From Strigamia acuminata (lineage: Eukaryota; Arthropoda; Chilopoda; Geophilomorpha; Linotaeniidae): a stretch of 64,000 nucleotides of DNA. Position 1 is the first letter of the stretch. Every line of letters begins with the position of its first letter. This document shows positions 28,409 through 40,606 of this stretch, piece after piece. Under the pieces are notes generated by a model. The model had not been told where the DNA came from. It made no database searches and saw nothing but the letters and a program-made list of their open reading frames with translations. The DNA lies in NCBI GenBank assembly GCA_949358305.1, contig OX442319.1, forward strand, positions 13,888,001-13,952,000, given 5' to 3'. The translations under genes were made by a program, and so were the position numbers.

Positions 28409-29545
28409 ATGGCACAAGCTGCGATTAATCTGAGATCCAGAAAAGCTACCAGTAAGTCTAATCGGAAAAATACACGTAGTAAGACGGCGCCGCCACCTGT
28501 TTCCAGCCCGGACTTGTCGTTTCAAGACGAAGAAGACGAATCTGACGGCGATTTGATCATTTCGGATCAAGTCGGTGACGTAGACGTAACGTCTCGCGAT
28601 AACTTTACATTGTCTAAGCAGATGTTAGACGATATTGTTAGAAATGCCGTCGACGACGCGCTTTCTAAGGACCAGACCCGAAATTCGGTTCCCATTTGGG
28701 AGGATTTAGCCGGGTCTTCGGTCAACTTTTTACCCGAAAATAATCCTGGGTAAGTACATGCATCTAATGATAGATTGCGGGATTTATTTTCATTTTAATC
28801 TGAAAAAATTTTTATTTTTTCCCCAGCCACTCTGATAGTGGTCTGGACAAAGATTTTCAGGCCTGCCGTAGCAGCAGTGTCCGCCATTTTGCTCCTGATC
28901 CGACGGATGGAGATTTTTTCGACCGAGATTCGCGATCACGTCAGTCCGACGATTCTCTTCGCGACTTTTTCGATTCGCCGACGCACACGGATTTCGATGA
29001 CAATTGTGATGGCGATTATGATGGAGGTTTTGAGGTTCCGACTTGGGGAGACGAGGTTGAGAAACCTTTTCTGTCTGATGGCGCTGCTGCTATGATTGAA
29101 AAGCAGCTCACCGCAAAATTTTCAGTCAGTCTGCGCTCTTCCCTGATCAGACAATTCCCAATCCCTTCACGCCAGGTTTCTTTCTTGCGACCTGCTAAAC
29201 TCGATGCTGATATCGAGAGTTACGTTAAGATTAGGTCCACCACGTTCTGCGCTCCACGTGAGAAGCTGTTTAAGGAACTGACCGTTACAGCAATGAAAAC
29301 TGCGGCGGTTGCAGCTTCTGTCTTCGACCGAGAATTTAATAACCGCCCGCTGAATCGTACGGAATCCCTGACTGCAATGCAGGCGATTTTCTTTCAGATT
29401 CAATCGGTCGTTAATAAACTTAACGACGAAAGAAGGCGTAATGTGGTTCTCGGTTTGGCTGGTCGAAATGGCATCAACATTGCCTCTTCCTTCAAAGAAA
29501 GTCGTCATGAATATCTCTTTGAAAACCGGTTTAGTGAAATTTTCA
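28409..29545 (+). CDS. DIRS Gag-like protein, exons 1-2
   Basis: Exon 1 (28,409-28,749) ends at CTGG|GTAAGT; exon 2 (28,827-29,545) begins after TTTTCCCCAG and ends TTCA|GTAAGA. Joined, the frame runs on without a stop and reaches exon 3 at 29,620 (acceptor AATTTCTAG), which leads into the pol frame. Exon 1 is basic then acidic; exon 2 has an Asp-rich stretch followed by a structured region (VSLRSSLIRQFPIPSRQV). All three splice phases agree. Introns in DIRS elements are known but not common. The alternative is separate short frames, which seems less likely. Confidence 0.75.
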
Positions 29546-29619
29546 GTAAGAAACTGCCTTTTTTCTCTGTAAAAAGTTTTTTAATTAATCAAATTATTTA
29601 TACTTCTTTAAATTTCTAG

Positions 29620-32018
29620 AAAAACAATCTGAGGAAATTAGTGCATTAGACAAAATGCGTCCACGTCAAAGATTTGATCGAGCTGGCGGTCGTCACCTCC
29701 AGCACAACGGTGGAAATCGAACCCAACCGTACCAAAGACCTGTTAATTACTTCGACAATGGTCAACGCGATTATCATAGGAACAGTTTCCCGAATCCCTC
29801 TCACAACAACAGGGGATTCAAAAAGCCGGCAGCTCGCGGTCGAGGGGGTCCTCGAGGCCGGGGAACAGACAAACCTGGTGAGTTAGCCTCTACACCTTCT
29901 TGTTTGCTTCTTTCTTCTTCTCCCTCGGTTCCCTTGAATGCTTCAAAAACCCCTCAATTAACGGAAATGATATTTAAACTTTCCGACCCCCCTTCTGGTC
30001 GTTTAGCTTTATGTTTCCAAAATTGGCAGTCCATCTCTTCAGACGATTGGATTCTTAAGACTATAAAGGGTTATTGCTTGGAATTTGAATCAGATCCGAT
30101 TCAAATCCCATTTTCTGATCCACATTTGTCCCAAGAGGCTTCTCATCTCATCAATGAAGAAGTAGCCAAGATGATAGAGAAAGGAGCAGCTTACCCTGTA
30201 GAACCAATACTCGGACAGATTGTTAGTTTCTTATTTTTGGTTCCGAAGAAGGGTGGCGGTTTCAGACCAATTCTTAATCTGAAACCCTTGAATGCCCATA
30301 TTAAATACCAACATTTCAAAATGGAAGGAATTCACACCGCTCTCGCCTTAGTCGGTTCCGGTTTCTGGATGATTAAAATAGATTTATCTGATGCCTATTT
30401 TTCTGTTTCAATCGACAAAAGGTTCCGCAAATACCTTCGTTTTTTATGGCAGGGAGTTCTATATGAACTGGGGGTTTTACCTTTCGGACTGGGTCCCGCC
30501 CCATATGTCTTTACCAAGCTTTGTAAGGTTATTGCTGGTTTATTAAGATGTTTGCACTTTTTATTGGCAGTCTTTATTGACGATTGGTTCTTCTGTTCTA
30601 AAGATAGAGAGCTCCTCATCTCACAACGTGATTTCTTTCTTGGTCTTATTCGAAATCTGGGGTTTAATACTAATTTCAAAAAATCAATTTTAGAACCCCA
30701 ACAGAAACTTTCTTTTCTGGGTTTTGATATCGACACAATCAGCATGACCGTGACACTTCCTACCGAGCGAATTAAAAACATTCAGATCTCCATTAAACAT
30801 TTATTGGATAATACCCGAATATCGGTTAGAGATCTGGCTTCGGTGATTGGCAAATTAAATGCCACCACACTTGCAATCTCCTCCGCCCCCCTACATTACA
30901 GAGGGTTGCAACAACTAAAAACTTTCTTTTTGCGTCGAGGATCTTACGAGTCCAAATGTTTCATCAACGCAGAATCCCGCGCCGAGCTCAGTTGGTGGTT
31001 GCGTAACTTAAATTTATGCAATGGTCGGTCTTTGATTCCTAAATTGTTAGTTTTGACTTTAGAGACAGATGCATCTCTCAGAGGTTGGGGTGCGGTTGCA
31101 AACGAAATTAGTATTGGTGGTCCATGGAATGGAATTTATAGGAAGAAACACATCAATGTTTTAGAGTTAATTGCCGCTTTCTGGGGGCTTAAAGCTTTTG
31201 CTCGTGATATAAATGGGTCCATAATTAAAATTAAGATGGATAATACGTCTGCCATTGCCGCTATTAACAACCTGGGTAGCCCGCGTTCTCCTGAACTCAC
31301 AGCAGTTGCACAGGACCTTTGGTCCTGGGCAATGGAAAGGGACATCACAGTTATTGCCGAACATATTCCAGGCACGGAAAACTGCCTGGCTGATGCAGCT
31401 TCCCGCGGAAGTATTTTTGATTCCGGAGACTGGAAGCTAAATTCTGATATTTTTTCGGCTATTAGTTGCAAATGGGGCCCATTTAGTATGGATTTGTTTG
31501 CTTCTCTTAATAATTTCCAGCTGAAACCATATTTCAGTTGGAGACCGGATCCGGCTGCTTTAGCATTCAACGCCCTTACTCAGGATTGGGGCAAGGAAGT
31601 TCCATATGCTTTTCCCCCATTTTCTTTAATCTCTGCTTGTTTGCAAAAACTAAAGGATTCTTCTCCTCGACAGGACCTCGTTCTAATTGCTCCAGTTTGG
31701 CCAGCCCAACCCTGGTTTCCGATGCTGTGGAAGTTTTCAGCAGCACCTCCTCTCCTTCTTCCTTCATTTCCAAATCTAATCCTCAATCCGCTGGAGGAAT
31801 CGCATCCACTTGTGCTAAATGGTTCGCTCCGTCTAGCCGCTTGGCGGCTATCTTCGCTCAGTTCCAGGAGGGAGAATTATCAGAAGGAGCTGTTAAGTTG
31901 CTGGGGGACTCCTGGAAGAGCTCCTCTTGCAAAACCTATGAGCGAGCTTGGCAACGATGGCTTTCTTGGGCTCAGGGAAAGGATTTGGACCCTTTTCACC
32001 CCTCTCCGGTTACTCTAG
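29620..32018 (+). CDS. DIRS exon 3: Gag tail, reverse transcriptase, RNase H, methyltransferase-like domain
   Basis: The first part is rich in Arg/Gly/Asn (RGRGGPRGRG). RT motifs follow: LVPKKGGGFRPILNLKPLN, KIDLSDAYF, LPFGLGPAPY and the FIDDW active site. RNase H follows (LETDASLRGWGA, HINVLELIA, KMDNTSA, ADAASR). The end carries SMDLFASLNN..YFSW and FPPFSLI..LVLIAPVWPAQPW, the methyltransferase-like block common in DIRS pol. A GTGAGT donor at 29,879 sits at the gag/pol border and could yield a gag-only or spliced product. With exons 1-2 the product would be about 1152 residues. Confidence 0.9.
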
Positions 32019-32809
32019 CAAATTTTTTAGTTTTCCTTTTTGACTCTGGTTTAGCTTTTTCTTCAATTAGCGTGCATCGGTCCGCAATTTCTCAAACGCT
32101 TTGCATCAGCGGTTCAGAGCCTTTGGGCTCTCATCCTTTGGTTTGTAGGATTATGAAAGCTATTCTTCTGTCTAAACCACCTCAACCAAGATATTCACGT
32201 ATTTGGCATGTTGGCCCGGTTTTGTTGTATCTCAAAAGCATCATCTTAACGCTAAATTCTTCAAAATCACTAGTGAATCTGAAGACGGTTGGAATTTTGG
32301 CTCTTTGCTTAGCCAGTAGGGCTTCAGATATTTGTCTGCTGTCTTCAGACATCGTTTTTCTCGACTCCTCTTGCTCTATTCCGATACTTTCCTCTCGGAA
32401 ATCTGGTTCAATCCTCCCATTCAAAATAAACTCGTTTTCGGAACCATCTCTCTGCCCAGTTGCAGCGCTGCGTTTTTATTTAGAATTTTCAAAGGGTTTT
32501 AGAGGCTCTAACAAACCCCTCTTCCTAGCAGCTTCTCGTCCTTTTGGACCTGTCACCCCAGATACCATCGCTAGATGGATCAAAACCGTGTTAGATAACT
32601 CCGGCATTGACACCTCTGTTTTTAAAGCGCACTCAACTCGGGCTGCAGCTACTTCTTTTGCCTACTCGAGAGGTGTCAGCCTCTCTCACATAATGAAATC
32701 GGCCGATTGGTCAACGGCACAAATTTTCTTTAAGCATTATAACAAACCAATTAATGTAATCTCCGAAGAATTCGCCAATACTGTGTTAAGTGGCTACGAA
32801 TTGCCATAA
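31538..32809 (+). CDS. DIRS tyrosine recombinase (overlapping frame)
   Basis: The recombinase part spans roughly the last 300 residues. It has a SAM-like N-terminal region (SCKTYERAWQRWLSWAQG), then LASRASDI (first catalytic Arg), the box-2 HSTRAAATSFAYSRG (His and Arg) and KSADWSTAQIFFKHY with the nucleophile Tyr. The frame overlaps the end of pol in another phase, so the first 150 or so residues may not be translated; the true start is unknown. It would integrate the circular DNA intermediate by recombination. Confidence 0.88.
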   Translation: METGSGCFSIQRPYSGLGQGSSICFSPIFFNLCLFAKTKGFFSSTGPRSNCSSLASPTLVSDAVEVFSSTSSPSSFISKSNPQSAGGIASTCAKWFAPSSRLAAIFAQFQEGELSEGAVKLLGDSWKSSSCKTYERAWQRWLSWAQGKDLDPFHPSPVTLANFLVFLFDSGLAFSSISVHRSAISQTLCISGSEPLGSHPLVCRIMKAILLSKPPQPRYSRIWHVGPVLLYLKSIILTLNSSKSLVNLKTVGILALCLASRASDICLLSSDIVFLDSSCSIPILSSRKSGSILPFKINSFSEPSLCPVAALRFYLEFSKGFRGSNKPLFLAASRPFGPVTPDTIARWIKTVLDNSGIDTSVFKAHSTRAAATSFAYSRGVSLSHIMKSADWSTAQIFFKHYNKPINVISEEFANTVLSGYELP

Positions 32810-32912
32810 ATAACATCATTTATTTGTTGATGTTATACAAGTCTAAATTTTGCGAAGATATGAAGCAAAATATTACTTGTATGAATAACAAATAAATGAT
32901 GTTACTCTCCCA
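32810..32912. repeat. DIRS internal complementary region
   Basis: The first part (to ACAAGT) is the reverse complement of the element's left tip, and the next part (CTAAATTTTGCGAAGATATG onwards) is the reverse complement of its right tip, so the inverse of this region spells the right end joined to the left end across GACTTGTA. This is the template that restores the ends in DIRS replication. It begins right after the recombinase stop. Confidence 0.88.
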
Positions 32913-33183
32913 CCCTTTATGCAGACCTCACCCTGTAACATTTGTATTTGTTATTTGGTCTAAATAAATGATTTCTGTTTTTATTTTCAATAAACAATAT
33001 TTTTTATTTTCTCTTCAGTCACGAATTAGGAGAAGGTTGAAGATATAAAAAAATGAAGGAATCGGCTCATTCGATTTACATGTTTTCCCTTTAAGCTGTA
33101 CTATTTGACATTAAAGGAAAAGAAATAAATTTTCAATAATAATCTTGTATGTTTAACTTTCTTGACTAGTCTGATTATTTATA

Positions 33184-33356
33184 AAAATTGGACTGGTCAT
33201 GCCAGGGACCGGTAGCCCATAATAGGGGGCGCCCCCTGGCGGAATTTTCTTTAAAAGTACTGAATTAAGGTACATATATTGGACAAGCCATAAATAACAT
33301 CATTTATTTGTTATTCATACAAGTAATATTTTGCTTCATATCTTCGCAAAATTTAG
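33184..33356. repeat. DIRS right inverted terminal repeat
   Basis: Inverse of the left repeat for about 130 bp (GGACTGGTCATGCC to ACATCATTTATTTGTT), then a distinct tip ending CGCAAAATTTAG before ACTT. Confidence 0.9.
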
Positions 33357-36300
33357 ACTTTATCTTTGTCAAACTCGTCTCATTTTAACTTTGTTAAACT
33401 CGTGTCATTTTAACTTTGTTAAACTCGTGTCATTTTAACTTTGTCAAACTCGTCTCATTTTAACTTTGTCAAACTCGTGTCATTTTATCTTTGTCAAACT
33501 CGTGTCACTTTATCTTTGTTAAACTCGTCTCATTTTAACTTTATTAAACTCGTGTCACTTTAGCTTTGTCAAACTCGTGTCATTTTAAATTTCTCAAACT
33601 CGTCTCACTTTAACTTTGTCAAACTCGTCTCACTTTAACTTTGTTAAACTCGTGTCATTTTAACTTTGTCAAACTCGTGTCATTTTATCTTTGTCAAACT
33701 CGTGTCACTTTATCTTTGTTAAACTCGTCTCATTTTAACTTTATTAAACTCGTGTCACTTTAGCTTTGTCAAACTCGTGTCATTTTAAATTTCTCAAACT
33801 CGTCTCACTTTAACTTTGTTAAACTCGTGTCATTTTAACTTTGTCAAACTCGTCTCATTTTAACTTTGTCAAACTCGTCTCATTTTAACTTTGTCAAACT
33901 CGTCTCATTTTAACTTTGTTAAACTCGTCTCATTTTAACTTTGTCAAACTCGTCTCATTTTAACTTTGTCAAACTCGTCTCATTTTAACTTTGTTAAACT
34001 CGTGTCATTTTAAATTTCTCAAACTCGTGTCACTTTAGCTTTGTCAAACTCGTGTCATTTTAAATTTCTCAAACTCGTCTCACTTTAACTTTGTTAAACT
34101 CGTGTCATTTTAACTTTGTCAAACTCGTCTCATTTTAACTTTGTTAAACTCGTGTCATTTTAACTTTGTTAAACTCGTGTCATTTTAACTTTGTCAAACT
34201 CGTGTCATTTTATCTTTGTCAAACTCGTGTCACTTTATCTTTGTTAAACTCGTCTCATTTTAACTTTGTTAAACTCGTGTCATTTTAACTTTGTTAAACT
34301 CGTGTCATTTTAACTTTGTTAAACTCGTGTCATTTTAACTTTGTTAAACTCGTGTCATTTTAACTTTGTTAAACTCGTGTCATTTTAACTTTGTTAAACT
34401 CGTGTCATTTTAACTTTGTCAAACTCGTGTCATTTTATCTTTGTCAAACTCGTGTCACTTTATCTTTGTCAAACTCGTCTCATTTTAACTTTGTTAAACT
34501 CGTGTCATTTTAACTTTGTCAAACTCGTGTCATTTTATCTTTGTCAAACTCGTGTCACTTTATCTTTGTTAAACTCGTCTCATTTTAACTTTATTAAACT
34601 CGTGTCACTTTAGCTTTGTCAAACTCGTGTCATTTTAAATTTCTCAAACTCGTCTCACTTTAACTTTGTTAAACTCGTGTCATTTTAACTTTGTCAAACT
34701 CGTCTCATTTTAACTTTGTTAAACTCGTGTCATTTTAACTTTGTTAAACTCGTGTCATTTTAACTTTGTCAAACTCGTCTCATTTTAACTTTGTCAAACT
34801 CGTCTCATTTTAACTTTGTCAAACTCGTCTCATTTTAACTTTGTCAAACTCGTCACATTTTAACTTTGTTAAACTCGTGTCATTTTAACTTTGTCAAACT
34901 CGTGTCATTTTATCTTTGTCAAACTCGTGTCACTTTATCTTTGTTAAACTCGTCTCATTTTAACTTTGTTAAACTCGTGTCACTTTAGCTTTGTCAAACT
35001 CGTGTCATTTTAAATTTCTCAAACTCGTCTCACTTTAACTTTGTTAAACTCGTGTCACTTTAACTTTGTTAAACTCGTCTCATTTTAACTTTGTCAAACT
35101 CGTCTCATTTTAACTTTGTCAAACTCGTCTCACTTTAACTTTGTTAAACTCGTGTCACTTTAACTTTGTTAAACTCGTGTCACTTTATCTTTGTTAAACT
35201 CGTCTCATTTTAACTTTGTTAAACTCGTGTCACTTTAGCTTTGTCAAACTCGTGTCATTTTAAATTTCTCAAACTCGTCTCACTTTAACTTTGTTAAACT
35301 CGTGTCACTTTAACTTTGTTAAACTCGTCTCATTTTAACTTTGTCAAACTCGTCTCATTTTAACTTTGTCAAACTCGTCTCATTTTAACTTTGTCAAACT
35401 CGTCACATTTTAACTTTGTTAAACTCGTGTCATTTTAACTTTGTTAAACTCGTGTCATTTTAACTTTGTCAAACTCGTGTCATTTTATCTTTGTCAAACT
35501 CGTGTCACTTTATCTTTGTTAAACTCGTCTCATTTTAACTTTGTTAAACTCGTGTCACTTTAGCTTTGTCAAACTCGTGTCATTTTAAATTTCTCAAACT
35601 CGTCTCACTTTAACTTTGTTAAACTCGTGTCATTTTAACTTTGTCAAACTCGTCTCACTTTAACTTTGTCAAACTCGTCTCACTTTAACTTTGTTAAACT
35701 CGTGTCACTTTAACTTTGTCAAACTCGTGTCATTTTATCTTTGTCAAACTCGTGTCACTTTATCTTTGTTAAACTCGTCTCATTTTAACTTTATTAAACT
35801 CGTGTCACTTTAGCTTTGTCAAACTCGTGTCATTTTAAATTTCTCAAACTCGTCTCACTTTAACTTTGTTAAACTCGTGTCACTTTAACTTTGTTAAACT
35901 CGTGTCATTTTAACTTTGTCAAACTCGTCTCACTTTAACTTTGTCAAACTCGTCTCACTTTAACTTTGTTAAACTCGTGTCACTTTAACTTTGTCAAACT
36001 CGTGTCATTTTATCTTTGTCAAACTCGTGTCACTTTATCTTTGTCAAACTCGTGTCACTTTATCTTTGTCAAACTCGTCTCATTTTAACTTTGTTAAACT
36101 CGTGTCATTTTAACTTTGTTAAACTCGTGTCATTTTAACTTTGTCAAACTCGTCTCATTTTAACTTTGTCAAACTCGTGTCATTTTATCTTTGTCAAACT
36201 CGTGTCACTTTATCTTTGTTAAACTCGTCTCATTTTAACTTTATTAAACTCGTGTCACTTTAGCTTTGTCAAACTCGTGTCATTTTAAATTTCTCAAACT

Positions 36301-39300
36301 CGTCTCACTTTAACTTTGTCAAACTCGTCTCACTTTAACTTTGTTAAACTCGTGTCATTTTAACTTTGTCAAACTCGTGTCATTTTATCTTTGTCAAACT
36401 CGTGTCACTTTATCTTTGTTAAACTCGTCTCATTTTAACTTTATTAAACTCGTGTCACTTTAGCTTTGTCAAACTCGTGTCATTTTAAATTTCTCAAACT
36501 CGTCTCACTTTAACTTTGTTAAACTCGTGTCATTTTAACTTTGTCAAACTCGTCTCATTTTAACTTTGTCAAACTCGTCTCATTTTAACTTTGTTAAACT
36601 CGTGTCATTTTAAATTTCTCAAACTCGTGTCACTTTAGCTTTGTCAAACTCGTGTCATTTTAAATTTCTCAAACTCGTCTCACTTTAACTTTGTTAAACT
36701 CGTGTCATTTTAACTTTGTCAAACTCGTCTCATTTTAACTTTGTTAAACTCGTGTCATTTTAACTTTGTTAAACTCGTGTCATTTTAACTTTGTCAAACT
36801 CGTGTCATTTTATCTTTGTCAAACTCGTGTCACTTTATCTTTGTTAAACTCGTCTCATTTTAACTTTGTTAAACTCGTGTCATTTTAACTTTGTTAAACT
36901 CGTGTCATTTTAACTTTGTTAAACTCGTGTCATTTTAACTTTGTTAAACTCGTGTCATTTTAACTTTGTTAAACTCGTGTCATTTTAACTTTGTTAAACT
37001 CGTGTCATTTTAACTTTGTCAAACTCGTGTCATTTTATCTTTGTCAAACTCGTGTCACTTTATCTTTGTCAAACTCGTCTCATTTTAACTTTGTTAAACT
37101 CGTGTCATTTTAACTTTGTCAAACTCGTGTCATTTTATCTTTGTCAAACTCGTGTCACTTTATCTTTGTTAAACTCGTCTCATTTTAACTTTATTAAACT
37201 CGTGTCACTTTAGCTTTGTCAAACTCGTGTCATTTTAAATTTCTCAAACTCGTCTCACTTTAACTTTGTTAAACTCGTGTCATTTTAACTTTGTCAAACT
37301 CGTCTCATTTTAACTTTGTTAAACTCGTGTCATTTTAACTTTGTTAAACTCGTGTCATTTTAACTTTGTCAAACTCGTCTCATTTTAACTTTGTCAAACT
37401 CGTCTCATTTTAACTTTGTCAAACTCGTCTCATTTTAACTTTGTCAAACTCGTCACATTTTAACTTTGTTAAACTCGTGTCATTTTAACTTTGTCAAACT
37501 CGTGTCATTTTATCTTTGTCAAACTCGTGTCACTTTATCTTTGTTAAACTCGTCTCATTTTAACTTTGTTAAACTCGTGTCACTTTAGCTTTGTCAAACT
37601 CGTGTCATTTTAAATTTCTCAAACTCGTCTCACTTTAACTTTGTTAAACTCGTGTCACTTTAACTTTGTTAAACTCGTGTCATTTTAACTTTGTCAAACT
37701 CGTCTCATTTTAACTTTGTCAAACTCGTCTCACTTTAACTTTGTTAAACTCGTGTCACTTTAACTTTGTTAAACTCGTGTCACTTTATCTTTGTTAAACT
37801 CGTCTCATTTTAACTTTGTTAAACTCGTGTCACTTTAGCTTTGTCAAACTCGTGTCATTTTAAATTTCTCAAACTCGTCTCACTTTAACTTTGTCAAACT
37901 CGTGTCACTTTAACTTTGTTAAACTCGTCTCATTTTAACTTTGTCAAACTCGTCTCATTTTAACTTTGTCAAACTCGTCTCATTTTAACTTTGTCAAACT
38001 CGTCACATTTTAACTTTGTTAAACTCGTGTCATTTTAACTTTGTTAAACTCGTGTCATTTTAACTTTGTCAAACTCGTGTCATTTTATCTTTGTCAAACT
38101 CGTGTCACTTTATCTTTGTTAAACTCGTCTCATTTTAACTTTGTTAAACTCGTGTCACTTTAGCTTTGTCAAACTCGTGTCATTTTAAATTTCTCAAACT
38201 CGTCTCACTTTAACTTTGTTAAACTCGTGTCATTTTAACTTTGTCAAACTCGTCTCACTTTAACTTTGTCAAACTCGTCTCACTTTAACTTTGTTAAACT
38301 CGTCTCATTTTAACTTTGTCAAACTCGTGTCATTTTATCTTTGTCAAACTCGTGTCACTTTATCTTTGTTAAACTCGTCTCATTTTAACTTTATTAAACT
38401 CGTGTCACTTTAGCTTTGTCAAACTCGTGTCATTTTAAATTTCTCAAACTCGTCTCACTTTAACTTTGTTAAACTCGTGTCATTTTAACTTTGTCAAACT
38501 CGTCTCATTTTAACTTTGTCAAACTCGTCTCATTTTAACTTTGTTAAACTCGTGTCATTTTAAATTTCTCAAACTCGTGTCACTTTAGCTTTGTCAAACT
38601 CGTGTCATTTTAAATTTCTCAAACTCGTCTCACTTTAACTTTGTTAAACTCGTGTCATTTTAACTTTGTCAAACTCGTCTCATTTTAACTTTGTTAAACT
38701 CGTGTCATTTTAACTTTGTTAAACTCGTGTCATTTTAACTTTGTCAAACTCGTGTCATTTTATCTTTGTCAAACTCGTGTCACTTTATCTTTGTTAAACT
38801 CGTCTCATTTTAACTTTGTTAAACTCGTGTCATTTTAACTTTGTTAAACTCGTGTCATTTTAACTTTGTTAAACTCGTGTCATTTTAACTTTGTTAAACT
38901 CGTGTCATTTTAACTTTGTTAAACTCGTGTCATTTTAACTTTGTTAAACTCGTGTCATTTTAACTTTGTTAAACTCGTGTCATTTTAACTTTGTTAAACT
39001 CGTGTCATTTTAACTTTGTTAAACTCGTGTCATTTTAACTTTGTTAAACTCGTGTCATTTTAACTTTGTCAAACTCGTGTCATTTTATCTTTGTCAAACT
39101 CGTGTCACTTTATCTTTGTCAAACTCGTCTCATTTTAACTTTGTTAAACTCGTGTCATTTTAACTTTGTCAAACTCGTGTCATTTTATCTTTGTCAAACT
39201 CGTGTCACTTTATCTTTGTTAAACTCGTCTCATTTTAACTTTATTAAACTCGTGTCACTTTAGCTTTGTCAAACTCGTGTCATTTTAAATTTCTCAAACT

Positions 39301-40606
39301 CGTCTCACTTTAACTTTGTTAAACTCGTGTCATTTTAACTTTGTCAAACTCGTCTCATTTTAACTTTGTTAAACTCGTGTCATTTTAACTTTGTTAAACT
39401 CGTGTCATTTTAACTTTGTCAAACTCGTCTCATTTTAACTTTGTCAAACTCGTCTCATTTTAACTTTGTCAAACTCGTCTCATTTTAACTTTGTCAAACT
39501 CGTCACATTTTAACTTTGTTAAACTCGTGTCATTTTAACTTTGTCAAACTCGTGTCATTTTATCTTTGTCAAACTCGTGTCACTTTATCTTTGTTAAACT
39601 CGTCTCATTTTAACTTTGTTAAACTCGTGTCACTTTAGCTTTGTCAAACTCGTGTCATTTTAAATTTCTCAAACTCGTCTCACTTTAACTTTGTTAAACT
39701 CGTGTCACTTTAACTTTGTTAAACTCGTGTCATTTTAACTTTGTCAAACTCGTCTCATTTTAACTTTGTCAAACTCGTCTCACTTTAACTTTGTTAAACT
39801 CGTGTCACTTTAACTTTGTTAAACTCGTGTCACTTTATCTTTGTTAAACTCGTCTCATTTTAACTTTGTTAAACTCGTGTCACTTTAGCTTTGTCAAACT
39901 CGTGTCATTTTAAATTTCTCAAACTCGTCTCACTTTAACTTTGTCAAACTCGTGTCACTTTAACTTTGTTAAACTCGTCTCATTTTAACTTTGTCAAACT
40001 CGTCTCATTTTAACTTTGTCAAACTCGTCTCATTTTAACTTTGTCAAACTCGTCACATTTTAACTTTGTTAAACTCGTGTCATTTTAACTTTGTTAAACT
40101 CGTGTCATTTTAACTTTGTCAAACTCGTGTCATTTTATCTTTGTCAAACTCGTGTCACTTTATCTTTGTTAAACTCGTCTCATTTTAACTTTGTTAAACT
40201 CGTGTCACTTTAGCTTTGTCAAACTCGTGTCATTTTAAATTTCTCAAACTCGTCTCACTTTAACTTTGTTAAACTCGTGTCATTTTAACTTTGTCAAACT
40301 CGTCTCACTTTAACTTTGTCAAACTCGTCTCACTTTAACTTTGTTAAACTCGTGTCACTTTAACTTTGTCAAACTCGTGTCATTTTATCTTTGTCAAACT
40401 CGTGTCACTTTATCTTTGTTAAACTCGTCTCATTTTAACTTTATTAAACTCGTGTCACTTTAGCTTTGTCAAACTCGTGTCATTTTAAATTTCTCAAACT
40501 CGTGTCATTTTAACTTTATTAAACTCGTGTCACTTTAACTTTGTCAAACTCGTGTCATTTTAACTTTGTCAAACTCGTGTCATTTTATCTTTGTCAAACT
40601 CATGTA
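33357..40606. repeat. 25-bp satellite, second block (about 290 copies)
   Basis: Same unit, phase and strand as the first block. Large higher-order copies are visible: an identical roughly 200-bp string recurs at 34,416, 37,016 and 39,066 (offsets 2600 and 2050, both multiples of 25). The array ends at AAACTCATGTACC near 40,606. Short frames inside are repeat artefacts. Confidence 0.97.

Larger units (their letters stand above)
27889..33356 (+). mobile_element. DIRS-type tyrosine-recombinase retrotransposon, apparently complete
   Basis: Terminal inverted repeats (27,889 to about 28,031 and about 33,184-33,356), an internal complementary region, spliced gag, RT-RNase H-methyltransferase-like pol and a tyrosine recombinase: the full DIRS plan. 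The inner parts of the inverted ends share TGGACTGGTCATGCCAGGGA; the outermost parts differ, as is normal for DIRS. There is no target duplication: the flanks share only ACTT with the element's joined ends. All frames are open, so it may be recent or even active. Confidence 0.92.

Noticed and set aside
31538-31990. N-terminal 150 residues of the recombinase frame as a real domain
   Set aside because: This part lies over the pol methyltransferase-like region in another phase, Ser/Phe-rich and motif-free; probably shadow, with the real start later.
34416-39263. Three identical 65-residue frames in the satellite
   Set aside because: They are stop-free accidents of the repeat and only show that blocks were duplicated.
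21991-40606. CRISPR-like look of the 25-bp array
   Set aside because: Units abut with no unique spacers, and the setting is a eukaryotic genome; it is a satellite.
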